64,000 bases of DNA, from the NCBI GenBank assembly GCA_041391725.1, contig JAWKNL010000017.1:1-64000 (forward strand), read 5' to 3'. A model generated the notes under the pieces. That model did no database searches. It had not been told where the DNA came from and was given only the letters and a program-made list of their open reading frames with translations. The position numbers were made by a program, and so were the translations under genes. Origin of the DNA: JAGQVA01 sp041391725. Its GTDB lineage: Bacteria; Bacteroidota; Bacteroidia; J057. Every line of letters begins with the position of its first letter. Within the stretch, counting starts at the first letter, position 1. This document shows, in pieces, positions 40,192 through 49,527 of this stretch.

Positions 40192-42219
40192 ATGACACCT
40201 AAAAAAATCATACGGCTTTCTGCCTTTCTCCTGGGGGTTTTTCTGCTTGCTGTACCACTCGGGGCTATAGGCCAGAGCAAAACAGACAAGTTGTTGAAGA
40301 AGGCGAACCTCTATTTCAACAGCTACAATGTAGTAGGTGCTGAAGAGTTGTATAAAGAGGTTCTGGCTCAGGACGAAAACAATTTTGAGGCCGCCTACCA
40401 GCTTGGTCGGGTAAACAACTATCTGAAAGACTATCGGGAAGCACTCCGCTGGTTTCGCAAAGCGAGTGAAGTTGACCCCGACCGCAACGATACGGTGTAT
40501 CTTCAGATTGGCCTTGCTTACAAAAAACTCAACAACTACCGGAAGGCAAAAGAATCCTTTGAAGAGTTTAAGTCCCGCCATAAAGTACAGGATGAGTACT
40601 ACGAGCGCGCCAACCTCGAAATCGAAGGCTGCGACCTCGCCGAAGCGGCTCTTACCTCGCCTCCTCCCTTCCGCGTAAAACCCGTTTCCTTCAACACCAC
40701 CGCAAGTGATCGTTTTGTCTCCTATCTCGATCAACGCCAGGAAGATGTCTTTCTCAGCTTCGCGTCCTCCCGCCCGCTGGAAAAACAAAAAAATAAAAGA
40801 AATGTAGTAACGGGCGAGCCCAAAGACTCTGATATCTACTACATCGTCAAAGAAAACGATTCCACCTTCGGCGCGCAGGCTGTCCGATTTCCTTACAAAC
40901 TGATCAATACCAAACACAACGATGGCCCCGCCTCTTTTACCGGAGACGGTCTTACCATGTATTTTGCGATCTGTAACAGTAAGGAAAATAAAGACGGATG
41001 TAGCATTTACGAATCCCGCTACAATCCCGTCAAAAAAGAATGGGGCAAACCCCGCGTCATTGAAGGCCTCGCCGGTAAGAAAGAAGTAATCATCAACTCC
41101 CGTGGAAAAACCAAACAGGTTCCCACCGACGACCGCCAGCCTTTTGTAACTCCCGATGGTCGTACCATCCTCTTCGTATCCGACAGAGGGGGAGGCAAAG
41201 GGGGCTTTGATATCTGGTATTCCCGCAAGCTCGGAAGCGGCTGGTCAGAACCTCAACCGCTCGAAGGTGATATTAATACCGCCTTCAACGAAGCCTCTCC
41301 TTTCGTCAACAAAGAAGGTACCCGCATCTACTTTGCCTCAGAAGGCCTCGCTGGTTTTGGCGGCTATGACCTCTATTATGCAGAAGGTGCTATCGGGGCA
41401 TTTGGTGCACCCATCAACCTCGGTTCTCCTATAAATTCCACCTACAACGACTTCGGCTCTTACTGGATGGATGATTCGCTGGTGTATTTCACCTCTGACC
41501 GCCCCGGCGGTATGGGTAGTGATGATATATACTGGGGCCGTGCAATTTATTATCCCGAACCCATTTACGACATATCTGTAAAAGGCCTCGTAAGGGATAA
41601 AGAAACCAAACAACCCATTCCTTTTGCAACTGCCACCCTCTACGAATACCTCGAAGATGGTTCTATCGCCGAACTCGGGATGTTTAATACAGACCAGTCC
41701 GCACGATATGAGTTTAAAAAGCTCGAAAGGGAGAAAAAATATAAAATCCTGGGCAACGCACCCGAATACCTCGCAAATGAAGAAGAAGTCTCTACTGAAG
41801 GTATTAAGGGCAATGCCGAACTGGTAAAAAATATCGACATCGAACTGGAACCCATCGTGATTGATTCGGCAATCGTTCTTCAGAATATCTATTACGACTT
41901 TGATGAGTACTACCTGCGCCCGGATGCGCTGGACGAACTGGAGTTTCTGATCAAAATTCTGAACGACAACCCCAATATTATGATTCAGATGGGCTCTCAT
42001 ACCGACTCAAACGGTACGGAGATGTACAACAAGGAGCTATCCAACAACCGGGCACGTGCGGTAGTCAGATACCTGGCCGACAATGGTATTACACCTCAGC
42101 GCCTTTCCTGGTTTGGTTTTGGCGAAACAGATCCGCTCATCTATCCGGAGCTTTCCGATGAAGACGAGCAGGCCAACCGCCGCACCGAATTCCGGATTAC
42201 CTCCATTGACTTCGAATAA
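40192..42219 (+). CDS. PorE-like TPR / beta-propeller / OmpA-family protein
   Basis: 675 aa from the ATG at 40192, which precedes a signal peptide (SAFLLGVFLLAVPLGAIGQ). Domain order: TPR repeats ~25-150 (LYFNSYNVVGAEELYKEVLA, EAAYQLGRVNNYLKDYREAL), WD40-like PD40 propeller blades ~190-460 (DRQPFVTPDGRTILFVSDRG, EASPFVNKEGTRIYFASEG), a carboxypeptidase-regulatory-like domain ~465-560 (VKGLVRDKETKQPIPFATAT), then an OmpA C-terminal peptidoglycan-binding domain ~570-670 (IYYDFDEYYLRPDALDELEF, GSHTDSNGTEMYNKELSNNR). This order is that of PorE (PG1058), a type IX secretion component. It lacks the lipobox of PorE, so it may be a paralogue. A terminator follows. Confidence 0.88.
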   Translation: MTPKKIIRLSAFLLGVFLLAVPLGAIGQSKTDKLLKKANLYFNSYNVVGAEELYKEVLAQDENNFEAAYQLGRVNNYLKDYREALRWFRKASEVDPDRNDTVYLQIGLAYKKLNNYRKAKESFEEFKSRHKVQDEYYERANLEIEGCDLAEAALTSPPPFRVKPVSFNTTASDRFVSYLDQRQEDVFLSFASSRPLEKQKNKRNVVTGEPKDSDIYYIVKENDSTFGAQAVRFPYKLINTKHNDGPASFTGDGLTMYFAICNSKENKDGCSIYESRYNPVKKEWGKPRVIEGLAGKKEVIINSRGKTKQVPTDDRQPFVTPDGRTILFVSDRGGGKGGFDIWYSRKLGSGWSEPQPLEGDINTAFNEASPFVNKEGTRIYFASEGLAGFGGYDLYYAEGAIGAFGAPINLGSPINSTYNDFGSYWMDDSLVYFTSDRPGGMGSDDIYWGRAIYYPEPIYDISVKGLVRDKETKQPIPFATATLYEYLEDGSIAELGMFNTDQSARYEFKKLEREKKYKILGNAPEYLANEEEVSTEGIKGNAELVKNIDIELEPIVIDSAIVLQNIYYDFDEYYLRPDALDELEFLIKILNDNPNIMIQMGSHTDSNGTEMYNKELSNNRARAVVRYLADNGITPQRLSWFGFGETDPLIYPELSDEDEQANRRTEFRITSIDFE

Positions 42220-42240
42220 TCATCGAATGATAAAATAAAG

Positions 42241-42270
42241 AACGGCGCAACCGAAAGGCTGCGCCGTTTT
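42241..42270 (+). terminator. Rho-independent terminator of the PorE-like gene
   Basis: ACGGCGCA (42242-42249) pairs with TGCGCCGT (42260-42267), a 10-nt loop with GAAA between, followed by TTTTGC. It lies 22 bp after the stop codon. Confidence 0.75.
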
Positions 42271-42323
42271 GCATTTGTGCCATACCACGGGAAAACCGTA
42301 ATTTGCACCAGAAACTGATCCAC

Positions 42324-43475
42324 ATGAGTAATGACTACGCCCGCCGAGGGGTCTCCTCAGCCAAAGAAGATGTGCATTTTGCCATCCGGAATCTGGACAA
42401 AGGCCTTTACCCCAATGCTTTCTGTAAAGTGATCCCCGACCTCGCCGGAGGTGATCCCGAATGGTGCAATATCATGCACGCCGATGGCGCCGGTACAAAA
42501 TCCTCCCTGGCATATCTTTACTGGAAGGAAACCGGCGATATTTCCATCTGGAGAGGAATAGCCCAGGACGCGATTGTCATGAATCTCGATGACATGTTGT
42601 GTGCCGGTGCGACCAGCCGGTTTTTGTTTTCCAATACCATCGGGCGCAACAAATTTGTCATTCCCGGAGAAGTGCTTTCAGAAATTATTGCAGGCATGGA
42701 AGAATGTTTTGCCATGCTTCGCGAATACGGGATTGAGGTCGAAAATACCGGTGGCGAAACCGCAGACATCGGCGACCTGGTCAAAACACTGGTGCATGAC
42801 TCCACCGCTTTTTGCCGCTTGCCTCGACAAGAGGTCATTACCAATGAGCATATTCGTCCGGGCGATGTGATTGTAGGGCTGGCCAGTTTTGGAAAAGCGG
42901 TATATGAAAAAGAATACAACAGCGGAATCGGAAGCAATGGCCTTACCAATGCCCGCCACGATGTGCTGAAAAAAGATTATGCGGGTTTGTTTCCCGAATC
43001 CTATGACCCTGCGGTGCCAGTAGATCTGGTCTATAAGGGAAAATATTCGCTTACCGATACCGTGGAAGATGCGCCTGTCTCAGTGGGTAAATTGCTTCTC
43101 AGCCCAACGCGAACCTATCTTCCGGTAATGCGGGAGGTGTTTGAGAAACACCGTCCGGCCATTCACGGAATGATTCACAATACCGGAGGCGGGCAGACCA
43201 AGTGCATGAAGTTTGTCAGTGGCATTCACATCATCAAAGACAATCTTTTTCCGCTGCCGCCTGTATTCCGGATTATACAGGAATCTTCGGGCGCTTCTCT
43301 TGCCGATATGTACCGGGTGCTGAATATGGGGCATCGGCTGGAGATTTATACCGACAAAAAAACAGCGGCCGCAATCATCGAAATTGCAGCCGCTTATGGG
43401 ATTGAAGGGCGGATTGTGGGAAGATGCGAAGCATCTGAAACCAACCGCCTTACCATCGACGGAATGGAGTTTTAG
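42324..43475 (+). CDS. purM: Phosphoribosylformylglycinamidine cyclo-ligase (AIR synthase), Bacteroidota-type
   Basis: 383 aa from the ATG at 42324 (MSNDYARRGVSSAKEDVHFA); the open frame starts seven codons earlier. It catalyses ATP-dependent closure of FGAM to AIR in purine synthesis. Blocks seen: MHADGAGTKSSLAY and VMNLDDMLCAGA (the ATP-grasp-like PurM signature), VENTGGETADIGDLV, VGLASFGKAVYEKEYNSGIG and NTGGGQTKCMKF. The long form with these insertions is the usual Bacteroidota variant. A promoter-like TTTG-N21-TAATTTG lies at 42274-42305. The stop overlaps the convergent TPR gene's stop by three bases. Confidence 0.9.
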   Translation: MSNDYARRGVSSAKEDVHFAIRNLDKGLYPNAFCKVIPDLAGGDPEWCNIMHADGAGTKSSLAYLYWKETGDISIWRGIAQDAIVMNLDDMLCAGATSRFLFSNTIGRNKFVIPGEVLSEIIAGMEECFAMLREYGIEVENTGGETADIGDLVKTLVHDSTAFCRLPRQEVITNEHIRPGDVIVGLASFGKAVYEKEYNSGIGSNGLTNARHDVLKKDYAGLFPESYDPAVPVDLVYKGKYSLTDTVEDAPVSVGKLLLSPTRTYLPVMREVFEKHRPAIHGMIHNTGGGQTKCMKFVSGIHIIKDNLFPLPPVFRIIQESSGASLADMYRVLNMGHRLEIYTDKKTAAAIIEIAAAYGIEGRIVGRCEASETNRLTIDGMEF

Positions 43476-44797
43476 CCTTTTTCCGTGATATTGTCGAGCT
43501 CTATTTTTGCTGCCGGTTTGTACGGGCCATACAAAGCATTTTTGAATGCTTCACGGGCTTTCTCTAAGTCGGAAGCTTTTTTAGCAGCCATACCCAGCAT
43601 AAAACTGTATTTTGCTTTGGATTTTGTATCCACACCTGATGCGAGAAGTTTTTCGAGTGTATCTATCGCTTCACGGTAGCGGCCAGATTCATATTCTGCT
43701 CTGGCTTTGAGCGAATACAGTGAACCTGCCGTTTTAGGGTCAGCCTGCATTGCTTTATCTATCGAACTCAGGGCATTATAGGCGTCATTGCTGTTGAGTT
43801 GGAGGTTGGCGACGAGCTTATGCATTTGCGCCTTTTTTTCCGGAACTTTTTCGTACTCAATGGCTTTCTGGTAATTTTCTATTGCTCTGGCGGTATTTCC
43901 TTTTTTGGCTTCGATTTTTCCTTTCAGCACAAAGGCACTGGAAAAGTCGCGCTGGAGGTCAAGCGATTTTGTGATATAGTTTTCACTTTCTGCATACTCA
44001 CCATTGAGATAGTAGCTGACGGCAATCTTGTAGTAATACACGTGATTAGTCGTAAGCATCTGCTGGGAGATGAGGTCTTTATATGGGCCAAAATTGGCTT
44101 TGCTCCATGCGTTGCGGGCACCGGCATTGTCTCCGATTTTGGTGAGCGCAAGTCCAAGTCCGTAATAATATTTTGCTTTTTCGGCGGGTGATGCCGACTT
44201 GAGCCGGTCAGATTCGAGCGCGCGCTCATAGTTGCGGCGGGCAGCATCCCAGTTTCCTTCGAGCATATTGACCTCTGCGCTGTAATACAGGATATTGGGG
44301 TTGTTGGGATCAATGGAATTGGCTTCGTCAATATGTTTTTTTGCATCGGAAACCCGGTTTTCTTTTAACAGGAGATTTACCAAAAGCAACTGATACTGAA
44401 CCTTGCGACCGGCATCGCTTTCATAACGCGCAGCTTCTTCGTAGTAGTAGATGGCGTTGTTGTAGTCTTTTTCGTTTTTGTAAATCTTGGCCAGCAGCGA
44501 ATAAGCCGGAGTAAAATTTTTCTTATAGTTTACAGTACTTTTGAACGACTCTTTGGCGGCTTCAAAATCCCTGTTTTTATACTCACATTTTCCGCGCTGG
44601 AAATAATACTTGTAATTGGACGGCTCCAGACGAATCGCTTCATTATACTGGCTGATAGCATCATCGCACTTATTCTGCTTCCTGAAGTTTTCCGCAGCAA
44701 GGAATGCATTCCTGCCGGGCCCCTGTGCCTGCGAAACAACCGGCGCCATCACTACCAGTAATGTCGCTAATAGTAGGTAAATAATCGTTCTATTCAT
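43472..44797 (-). CDS. Exported TPR-repeat protein
   Basis: 441 aa with a signal peptide (IIYLLLATLLVVMAPVVSQA). Nine or so TPR units fill the mature protein, e.g. CDDAISQYNEAIRLEPSNYK, YKKNFTPAYSLLAKIYKNEK, NYITKSLDLQRDFSSAFVLK and IENYQKAIEYEKVPEKKAQM. There is no other domain. Such proteins are periplasmic scaffolds in Bacteroidota; no partner can be named from context. Its own TAnnTTTG promoter lies 50 bp upstream. Confidence 0.85.
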   Translation of the reverse strand: MNRTIIYLLLATLLVVMAPVVSQAQGPGRNAFLAAENFRKQNKCDDAISQYNEAIRLEPSNYKYYFQRGKCEYKNRDFEAAKESFKSTVNYKKNFTPAYSLLAKIYKNEKDYNNAIYYYEEAARYESDAGRKVQYQLLLVNLLLKENRVSDAKKHIDEANSIDPNNPNILYYSAEVNMLEGNWDAARRNYERALESDRLKSASPAEKAKYYYGLGLALTKIGDNAGARNAWSKANFGPYKDLISQQMLTTNHVYYYKIAVSYYLNGEYAESENYITKSLDLQRDFSSAFVLKGKIEAKKGNTARAIENYQKAIEYEKVPEKKAQMHKLVANLQLNSNDAYNALSSIDKAMQADPKTAGSLYSLKARAEYESGRYREAIDTLEKLLASGVDTKSKAKYSFMLGMAAKKASDLEKAREAFKNALYGPYKPAAKIELDNITEKG

Positions 44798-44846
44798 GGA
44801 ACTACGGATATGTATGATTCAGTAAGGTTGGGTTGCAATCTTTTAC

Positions 44847-44854
44847 CAAAGATA
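44847..44854 (-). promoter_or_regulatory. Putative -7 element of the TPR gene
   Basis: On the minus strand TATCTTTG matches TAnnTTTG, 50 bp upstream of the ATG at 44797. The -33 region is less clear (TTTAG about 20 bp upstream). Confidence 0.4.
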
Positions 44855-44992
44855 TTCAATTTAGCCGATTTCCCCTAAATTACAGAAAAAACCCAGCAAA
44901 GTAAATTACTTATTATAAGAAGATTACTGTTTGACCGAATGGAGATTGAAAAGTAAATTGCAGGCGATTTTTGACCGTCTTTTATAATTTTT

Positions 44993-46291
44993 ATGAAGTT
45001 TATCGAAGAACTTTCCTGGCGGGGACTACATCACCAGTCTGTCCCGGGTACAGAAGACTACTTATCAACGTTTAAAGTTGCAGGATATTTGGGGGTTGAC
45101 CCCACAGCAGATTCCATGCATATCGGCAACCTGGTATCCGTAATGATGCTGGTTCACCTGCAACGTGCCGGCCATACGCCTTTTGCCCTTGTTGGCGGGG
45201 CAACCGGTATGGTGGGCGACCCTTCCGGCAAAGATAAAGAGCGCCAGCTCCTGTCCGAAGAAGCCATCAGGCACAATGCAGAATGTATCCGGCTCCAACT
45301 CGAAAATTTTCTCGATTTTGGCGCCGTTTCCAACGCCGCAAAAATGGTCAATAACTACGACTGGTTTAAAGAATTCAGCTTCCTGGGGTTCTTGCGCGAT
45401 GTGGGAAAACATATTACCATCAACTATATGATGAGTAAAGAATCCGTGAAAAAACGCATCCAGGGCGATACCGGCATTTCCTATACCGAATTTGCCTACC
45501 AGTTGCTTCAGGGATACGATTTTTATTACCTCTATAAAAACCACGGGGTACGCATTCAGGTGGGAGGCTCCGACCAATGGGGTAATATTACCACCGGAAC
45601 CGAACTTATACGGCGTATGCTGGGGTCGGAGGAAAAAGCTTTTGCCGCAGTCTGCCCGCTGCTTACCGCAGCAGACGGAAGCAAACTCGGGAAAACCGCC
45701 GGTGGAGACAATATCTGGCTTTCCCCTGAACGCACCTCTCCATACCAGTTTTACCAGTACTGGATGCAGGCTTCGGATGTAGATGCAGAGAAATATATCC
45801 GCATATTTACCCTCAAAGATCAGGAAGAAATTGAGGCACTTGCCGCTGCGCACGCACTTGCGCCCCATACCCGTATCCTGCACAAAGCCCTGGCCGATGA
45901 CGTTACCCAACGGGTACACGGTGTTTCGGGACTGGCGTCTGCAACCAAACTTACCGATTTTCTTTTCGGCAAAAACTCCGACAACCCCGAATCCCTTTCT
46001 TCTCTTTCACGTGCCGACTGGCTCGATGTAGCCAAAGTTTCAGAAACCAAATCCCTGCCCAAATCCACATTTGACGGGGGGATAAGTGTAACAGATCTTC
46101 TGGTAAATCTCGGTATCGCTTCTTCCAAAGGAGACGCGCGCCGCTCCATCGAAAAGGATAAGTCGGTCAAAATCAATCAGATGCTGTGCGAATCTCCTGA
46201 TACAATGATAGATCAGCACAATTTGTTTTTTGGCACGTATCTGCATATCCAGAAAGGCAAAAAAAATAAGTATATTGTGGAAACGGTATGA
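44993..46291 (+). CDS. tyrS: Tyrosyl-tRNA synthetase
   Basis: 432 aa, the usual length for bacterial TyrRS. The HIGH-type motif is PTADSMHIGNL (~residues 37-47) and the KMSKS-type motif is DGSKLGKT (~228-235), the variant of the E. coli-type clade. Tyrosine-binding residues are in LLQGYDFYYLYKN and GGSDQWGNI. The C-terminal S4 RNA-binding domain has LLVNLGIASSKGDARRSIEK. It charges tRNA-Tyr. It precedes the lamin-tail-like secreted protein by 13 bp and may be co-transcribed with it. Confidence 0.97.
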   Translation: MKFIEELSWRGLHHQSVPGTEDYLSTFKVAGYLGVDPTADSMHIGNLVSVMMLVHLQRAGHTPFALVGGATGMVGDPSGKDKERQLLSEEAIRHNAECIRLQLENFLDFGAVSNAAKMVNNYDWFKEFSFLGFLRDVGKHITINYMMSKESVKKRIQGDTGISYTEFAYQLLQGYDFYYLYKNHGVRIQVGGSDQWGNITTGTELIRRMLGSEEKAFAAVCPLLTAADGSKLGKTAGGDNIWLSPERTSPYQFYQYWMQASDVDAEKYIRIFTLKDQEEIEALAAAHALAPHTRILHKALADDVTQRVHGVSGLASATKLTDFLFGKNSDNPESLSSLSRADWLDVAKVSETKSLPKSTFDGGISVTDLLVNLGIASSKGDARRSIEKDKSVKINQMLCESPDTMIDQHNLFFGTYLHIQKGKKNKYIVETV

Positions 46292-46304
46292 TGCAAATAT
46301 TCTG

Positions 46305-47504
46305 ATGAAAATGGTATTGGGTAAATTTTCCATCCGCTCTAAACCGGTACATCTGCCCGGGCTCACAGTCTTATTCTTTTTTTTCTGTATTCCGGCATTT
46401 ACCCAAAACCTCTATATATCCCGGTTTGTGCCCGGCAATGCGCTCAATCCGCAAAATGCCAGTCACCGGGTCGAAATTTTTTACGAAGGGAAACGCAACT
46501 ACCTCAATATCTCAGGGTATGTGCTGGTGACCCGGCATTATGTATTCCGCATTCCCAACAATACCTTTATCGGTCCCATGAGTGCATTGCGCCTTGGCAA
46601 TACTACCAGCGAGGGCAACCGCGACCTGGATCTCGACTACACACACCAGCGTGAATTTGCCACGCGTGAAGACCGCCTGCCCGACGAAGGCGATTTTGCC
46701 GTTCTCCTGGACCCGGCACGCAATATCATTGATGCGTTTTATTTTGGCCCGGCAAAGGAAGTGGCCTTCCTGCCTTCTATGGTTTCTCTTCAGACTTACC
46801 GGGAAAATATTGAAGTTGCTATTCCCGATGAAAACGACAGCCGGTGGTCTTATCTCCAAAATCCCGAAGATCCGGCCATGGCCTTTATTTGTGTTAATCA
46901 CAACTGGCACCCAACTTCCCGCAGATCCAATCTTTTTCCCGCTACCCGCTACCGGTTTCTTCAGGCCAAATACGTCGAAGGAATCGTAACCGTAAAATGG
47001 AAGACGTTATTTGAAAATGACTGTTTTGTGCATTCCGTTGAGAGAAGCACCGATGGAAACACTTTCGAAGTGCTGGAACAACTTCGCGGGCCGGTAAATA
47101 GTGCAGAACCCTTTGACTACACCTACTATGATGCTGTCGTGGAAAAAAACCGCGTCTATTATTACCGCATCTCCAATGTTGATAAATTTGGCAATGTTGT
47201 CCAGTCCAGCCTGACCAAAATAAGGACGGAAGAAAATCCCGGCGGCTTTACCTTTGATGTTCTTCCCTCCGATAAAGCCAGCACATCCGCCCTGAATGTG
47301 CGTTTCTCTGCCCGTGAAAGCCAGACGGTGAGAATCAAACTTCTCGACGAACAACTCAGAGAAATTTCCCTTCTTTTTTACGGATCAATAGAAGCCGGAA
47401 AACAAAATCTCCTCAATTATACCCGACCTCTCCCGGTAGGCAAGTATTTTGTCGTAGTATCAACCGACCAGCGGCGATATTATGAGGCTTTTGTTGTCCA
47501 TTGA
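46305..47504 (+). CDS. Secreted protein with lamin-tail-like domain, possible T9SS substrate
   Basis: 399 aa from the ATG at 46305 (MKMVLGKFSIRSKPVHLPGL), which starts a signal peptide ending CIPAFTQ; the frame overlaps tyrS in its upstream part. Residues ~45-180 resemble a lamin-tail/LTD domain (HRVEIFYEGKRNYLNISGYV, YVFRIPNNTFIGPMSALRLG, DEGDFAVLLDPARNIIDAFY). An Fn3-like region follows with VERSTDGNTFEVLEQ and RVYYYRISNVDKFG, and the C-terminus (PVGKYFVVVSTDQRRYYEAF) resembles the last strands of type IX sorting domains. Surface location is an inference. Confidence 0.7.
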   Translation: MKMVLGKFSIRSKPVHLPGLTVLFFFFCIPAFTQNLYISRFVPGNALNPQNASHRVEIFYEGKRNYLNISGYVLVTRHYVFRIPNNTFIGPMSALRLGNTTSEGNRDLDLDYTHQREFATREDRLPDEGDFAVLLDPARNIIDAFYFGPAKEVAFLPSMVSLQTYRENIEVAIPDENDSRWSYLQNPEDPAMAFICVNHNWHPTSRRSNLFPATRYRFLQAKYVEGIVTVKWKTLFENDCFVHSVERSTDGNTFEVLEQLRGPVNSAEPFDYTYYDAVVEKNRVYYYRISNVDKFGNVVQSSLTKIRTEENPGGFTFDVLPSDKASTSALNVRFSARESQTVRIKLLDEQLREISLLFYGSIEAGKQNLLNYTRPLPVGKYFVVVSTDQRRYYEAFVVH

Positions 47505-47586
47505 CGAAACCCGGTCTGACTTCTGCCGTATATCTTGTTTTCCCCTCAAATATTTACCTGACGGTATATCCGTCTTTATGGTCGTA

Positions 47587-47629
47587 CCCCGAATGTAGCA
47601 ACATCCGGGGCGTCATATTTTATTTTTTT
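47587..47629 (+). terminator. Probable terminator before the ABC exporter genes
   Basis: CCCCGAATGT and ACATCCGGGG pair with one A-C mismatch around a 4-nt loop, and a T-rich tract ending in TTTTTTT follows within 19 bp. It lies 83 bp after the preceding stop. Confidence 0.5.
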
Positions 47630-47660
47630 CCTATCGAAACATATTTTACATCAGGGCAAA

Positions 47661-49487
47661 ATGACTTCGCTCAAAGACCTTTTTCGCACACTCGACCGTT
47701 ACAAATGGCAGTACACGGTTTCTGCAATCCTGCTCATTCTCTCGATTGTATTCCGGAGTTTTGAGCCCAAAATCCTGCAAATCGCTATTGACGGGGTCAT
47801 CTCACTGGACAATAGCGGTACAATAGCAGATTCTTCCCCGACAGATCGCATCTCCCTGATCTTCAATCGGTTTTTGCCGGTTTTGTCTCCTGACAATATA
47901 TCGGGATTTCTTCTTGCACTGGCCCTGATGTATGTTGTCATTTCCCTTTTCAGGGGTGGATTCCTCTTTGCTGCGGATGTGATCAAATCGTGGTGCGCCG
48001 AAAATGTCTCCCGAAAAATGAGAGACAATGCCTTCGCGCATATTCAGCGGCTGCCACTGAGTTATTTTTCCCGCATTACCCGGGGCGAACTGATTCAGCG
48101 GGTTACCGGGGATATTGACACAGTAAAAGGATTTCTCAAAGATCAGATAATTGACATCATCAGGGTTGTGGCCATATTCGCCTTTTCATTCTGGATGATG
48201 GCTATTGTCAATCTTCCTTATGCCCTTATCAGTGTTTGCCTTACCCCGCTCATAGGTATAAGCGCTTACTGGTTTTTCCGAAAAGAAAAAGCTGTATGGC
48301 GACTCCATGAAGCAGAGTCTGACAAACTCAGTGATATGGTTCAGGAAAACCTCAACGGAATCCGGCTGGTGGCCGCCTTTGCTAATGAAAACTACGAAAT
48401 TGAAAGGTTTCATCAACAAAACATACGCAAACGTGATATTGGATTTCGGCACAACCGGGTTCACGCCATCTTCTGGCCGGTATCTGATATGCTGGGATTT
48501 ATTCAGGTTGCGGTCTCTATCATGGCAGGAGGGGTTTTTGCCATCAAAGGCCAGATTACCGTAGGCGAACTGGTAAGTTTTTTCACCTATATTTTTATGG
48601 TGGCATGGCCAATGCGTCAGTTGGGTAGAATCTTGTCCAATATGGGAATGGCCGTCGTGGCAATGGAGCGGATCACTGAAATCATGGCCGAAACCCGTGA
48701 GCCTGAAGACGGAAGCCATGCGGAGGATATTCGCGGGTCAATCGTCTTCCGGAACGTCAGTTTTCGCTACAAACGGGATGAAGCCTTCGCGCTCAATAAT
48801 GTGAGTTTTGAGATTGCACCCGGCGAAAAAGTAGCGATTATCGGGCCTACCGGCGCAGGAAAAACTTCCGTAACCCGGCTCTTGCTCCGCCTCTTCGAAC
48901 CCGAATCAGGAGTGATTCTTCTCGATGGAAAACCACTCAGCAGTTACGCCCGAAAGTCGGTCAGAAAGAAAATCGGACTTGCGCTTCAGAAGGCATTCCT
49001 GTTCTCCACTACCATTCGCAACAATATCGCCTATACACAGCCCGGAGCCGAAGAGGAAAGGGTGGCATTTGTATCGGAAGTTGCCCGGGTAGCTGAAATC
49101 AGGGATATATTCCCCCAGGGTTTTGAGACGATGGTAGGTGAAAAGGGAGTTACCCTTTCGGGTGGACAGAAGCAGCGGGTTTCACTTGCCCGTACCCTTC
49201 TTCCCGATCCGGAAGTACTGATTCTTGACGATATCACCTCCGCAGTAGATACCGAAACCGAGCAGGAGATTTTTCATGCGCTCAAAGGAGAACTGGCAGA
49301 CAAAACCACAATTATTGTCTCTCACCGTATTACCTCCATCCAGCAGGCAGACCGTATTCTGGTTTTGGACAATGGTGAGCTGATTCAGGAAGGGACACCC
49401 GCCGAACTGGAGAAAGTGCCCGGTTATTACCAGGAGATTTTCAGAATCCAGTCGGCTCTGGAACAGGAAATCAGCCAGACAAAATAG
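47661..49487 (+). CDS. ABC exporter half-transporter, subunit A (degenerate ATP site)
   Basis: 608 aa: six membrane helices (~20-320) then a nucleotide-binding domain (~365-600). Walker A is GPTGAGKTS, the signature is LSGGQKQRVS, and Walker B is VLILDDITSAVD, which has Asp in place of the catalytic Glu. With its partner 40 bp downstream (canonical Walker B, altered LSSGEKQ signature) it fits a heterodimeric exporter of the TM287/288 or BmrCD type with one catalytic and one degenerate site. The substrate is unknown; drugs or lipids are typical for this family. Confidence 0.9.
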   Translation: MTSLKDLFRTLDRYKWQYTVSAILLILSIVFRSFEPKILQIAIDGVISLDNSGTIADSSPTDRISLIFNRFLPVLSPDNISGFLLALALMYVVISLFRGGFLFAADVIKSWCAENVSRKMRDNAFAHIQRLPLSYFSRITRGELIQRVTGDIDTVKGFLKDQIIDIIRVVAIFAFSFWMMAIVNLPYALISVCLTPLIGISAYWFFRKEKAVWRLHEAESDKLSDMVQENLNGIRLVAAFANENYEIERFHQQNIRKRDIGFRHNRVHAIFWPVSDMLGFIQVAVSIMAGGVFAIKGQITVGELVSFFTYIFMVAWPMRQLGRILSNMGMAVVAMERITEIMAETREPEDGSHAEDIRGSIVFRNVSFRYKRDEAFALNNVSFEIAPGEKVAIIGPTGAGKTSVTRLLLRLFEPESGVILLDGKPLSSYARKSVRKKIGLALQKAFLFSTTIRNNIAYTQPGAEEERVAFVSEVARVAEIRDIFPQGFETMVGEKGVTLSGGQKQRVSLARTLLPDPEVLILDDITSAVDTETEQEIFHALKGELADKTTIIVSHRITSIQQADRILVLDNGELIQEGTPAELEKVPGYYQEIFRIQSALEQEISQTK

Positions 49488-49527
49488 ACAGTAGCAATTT
49501 TAATTAACGATTTTTTAAATCCACCCC

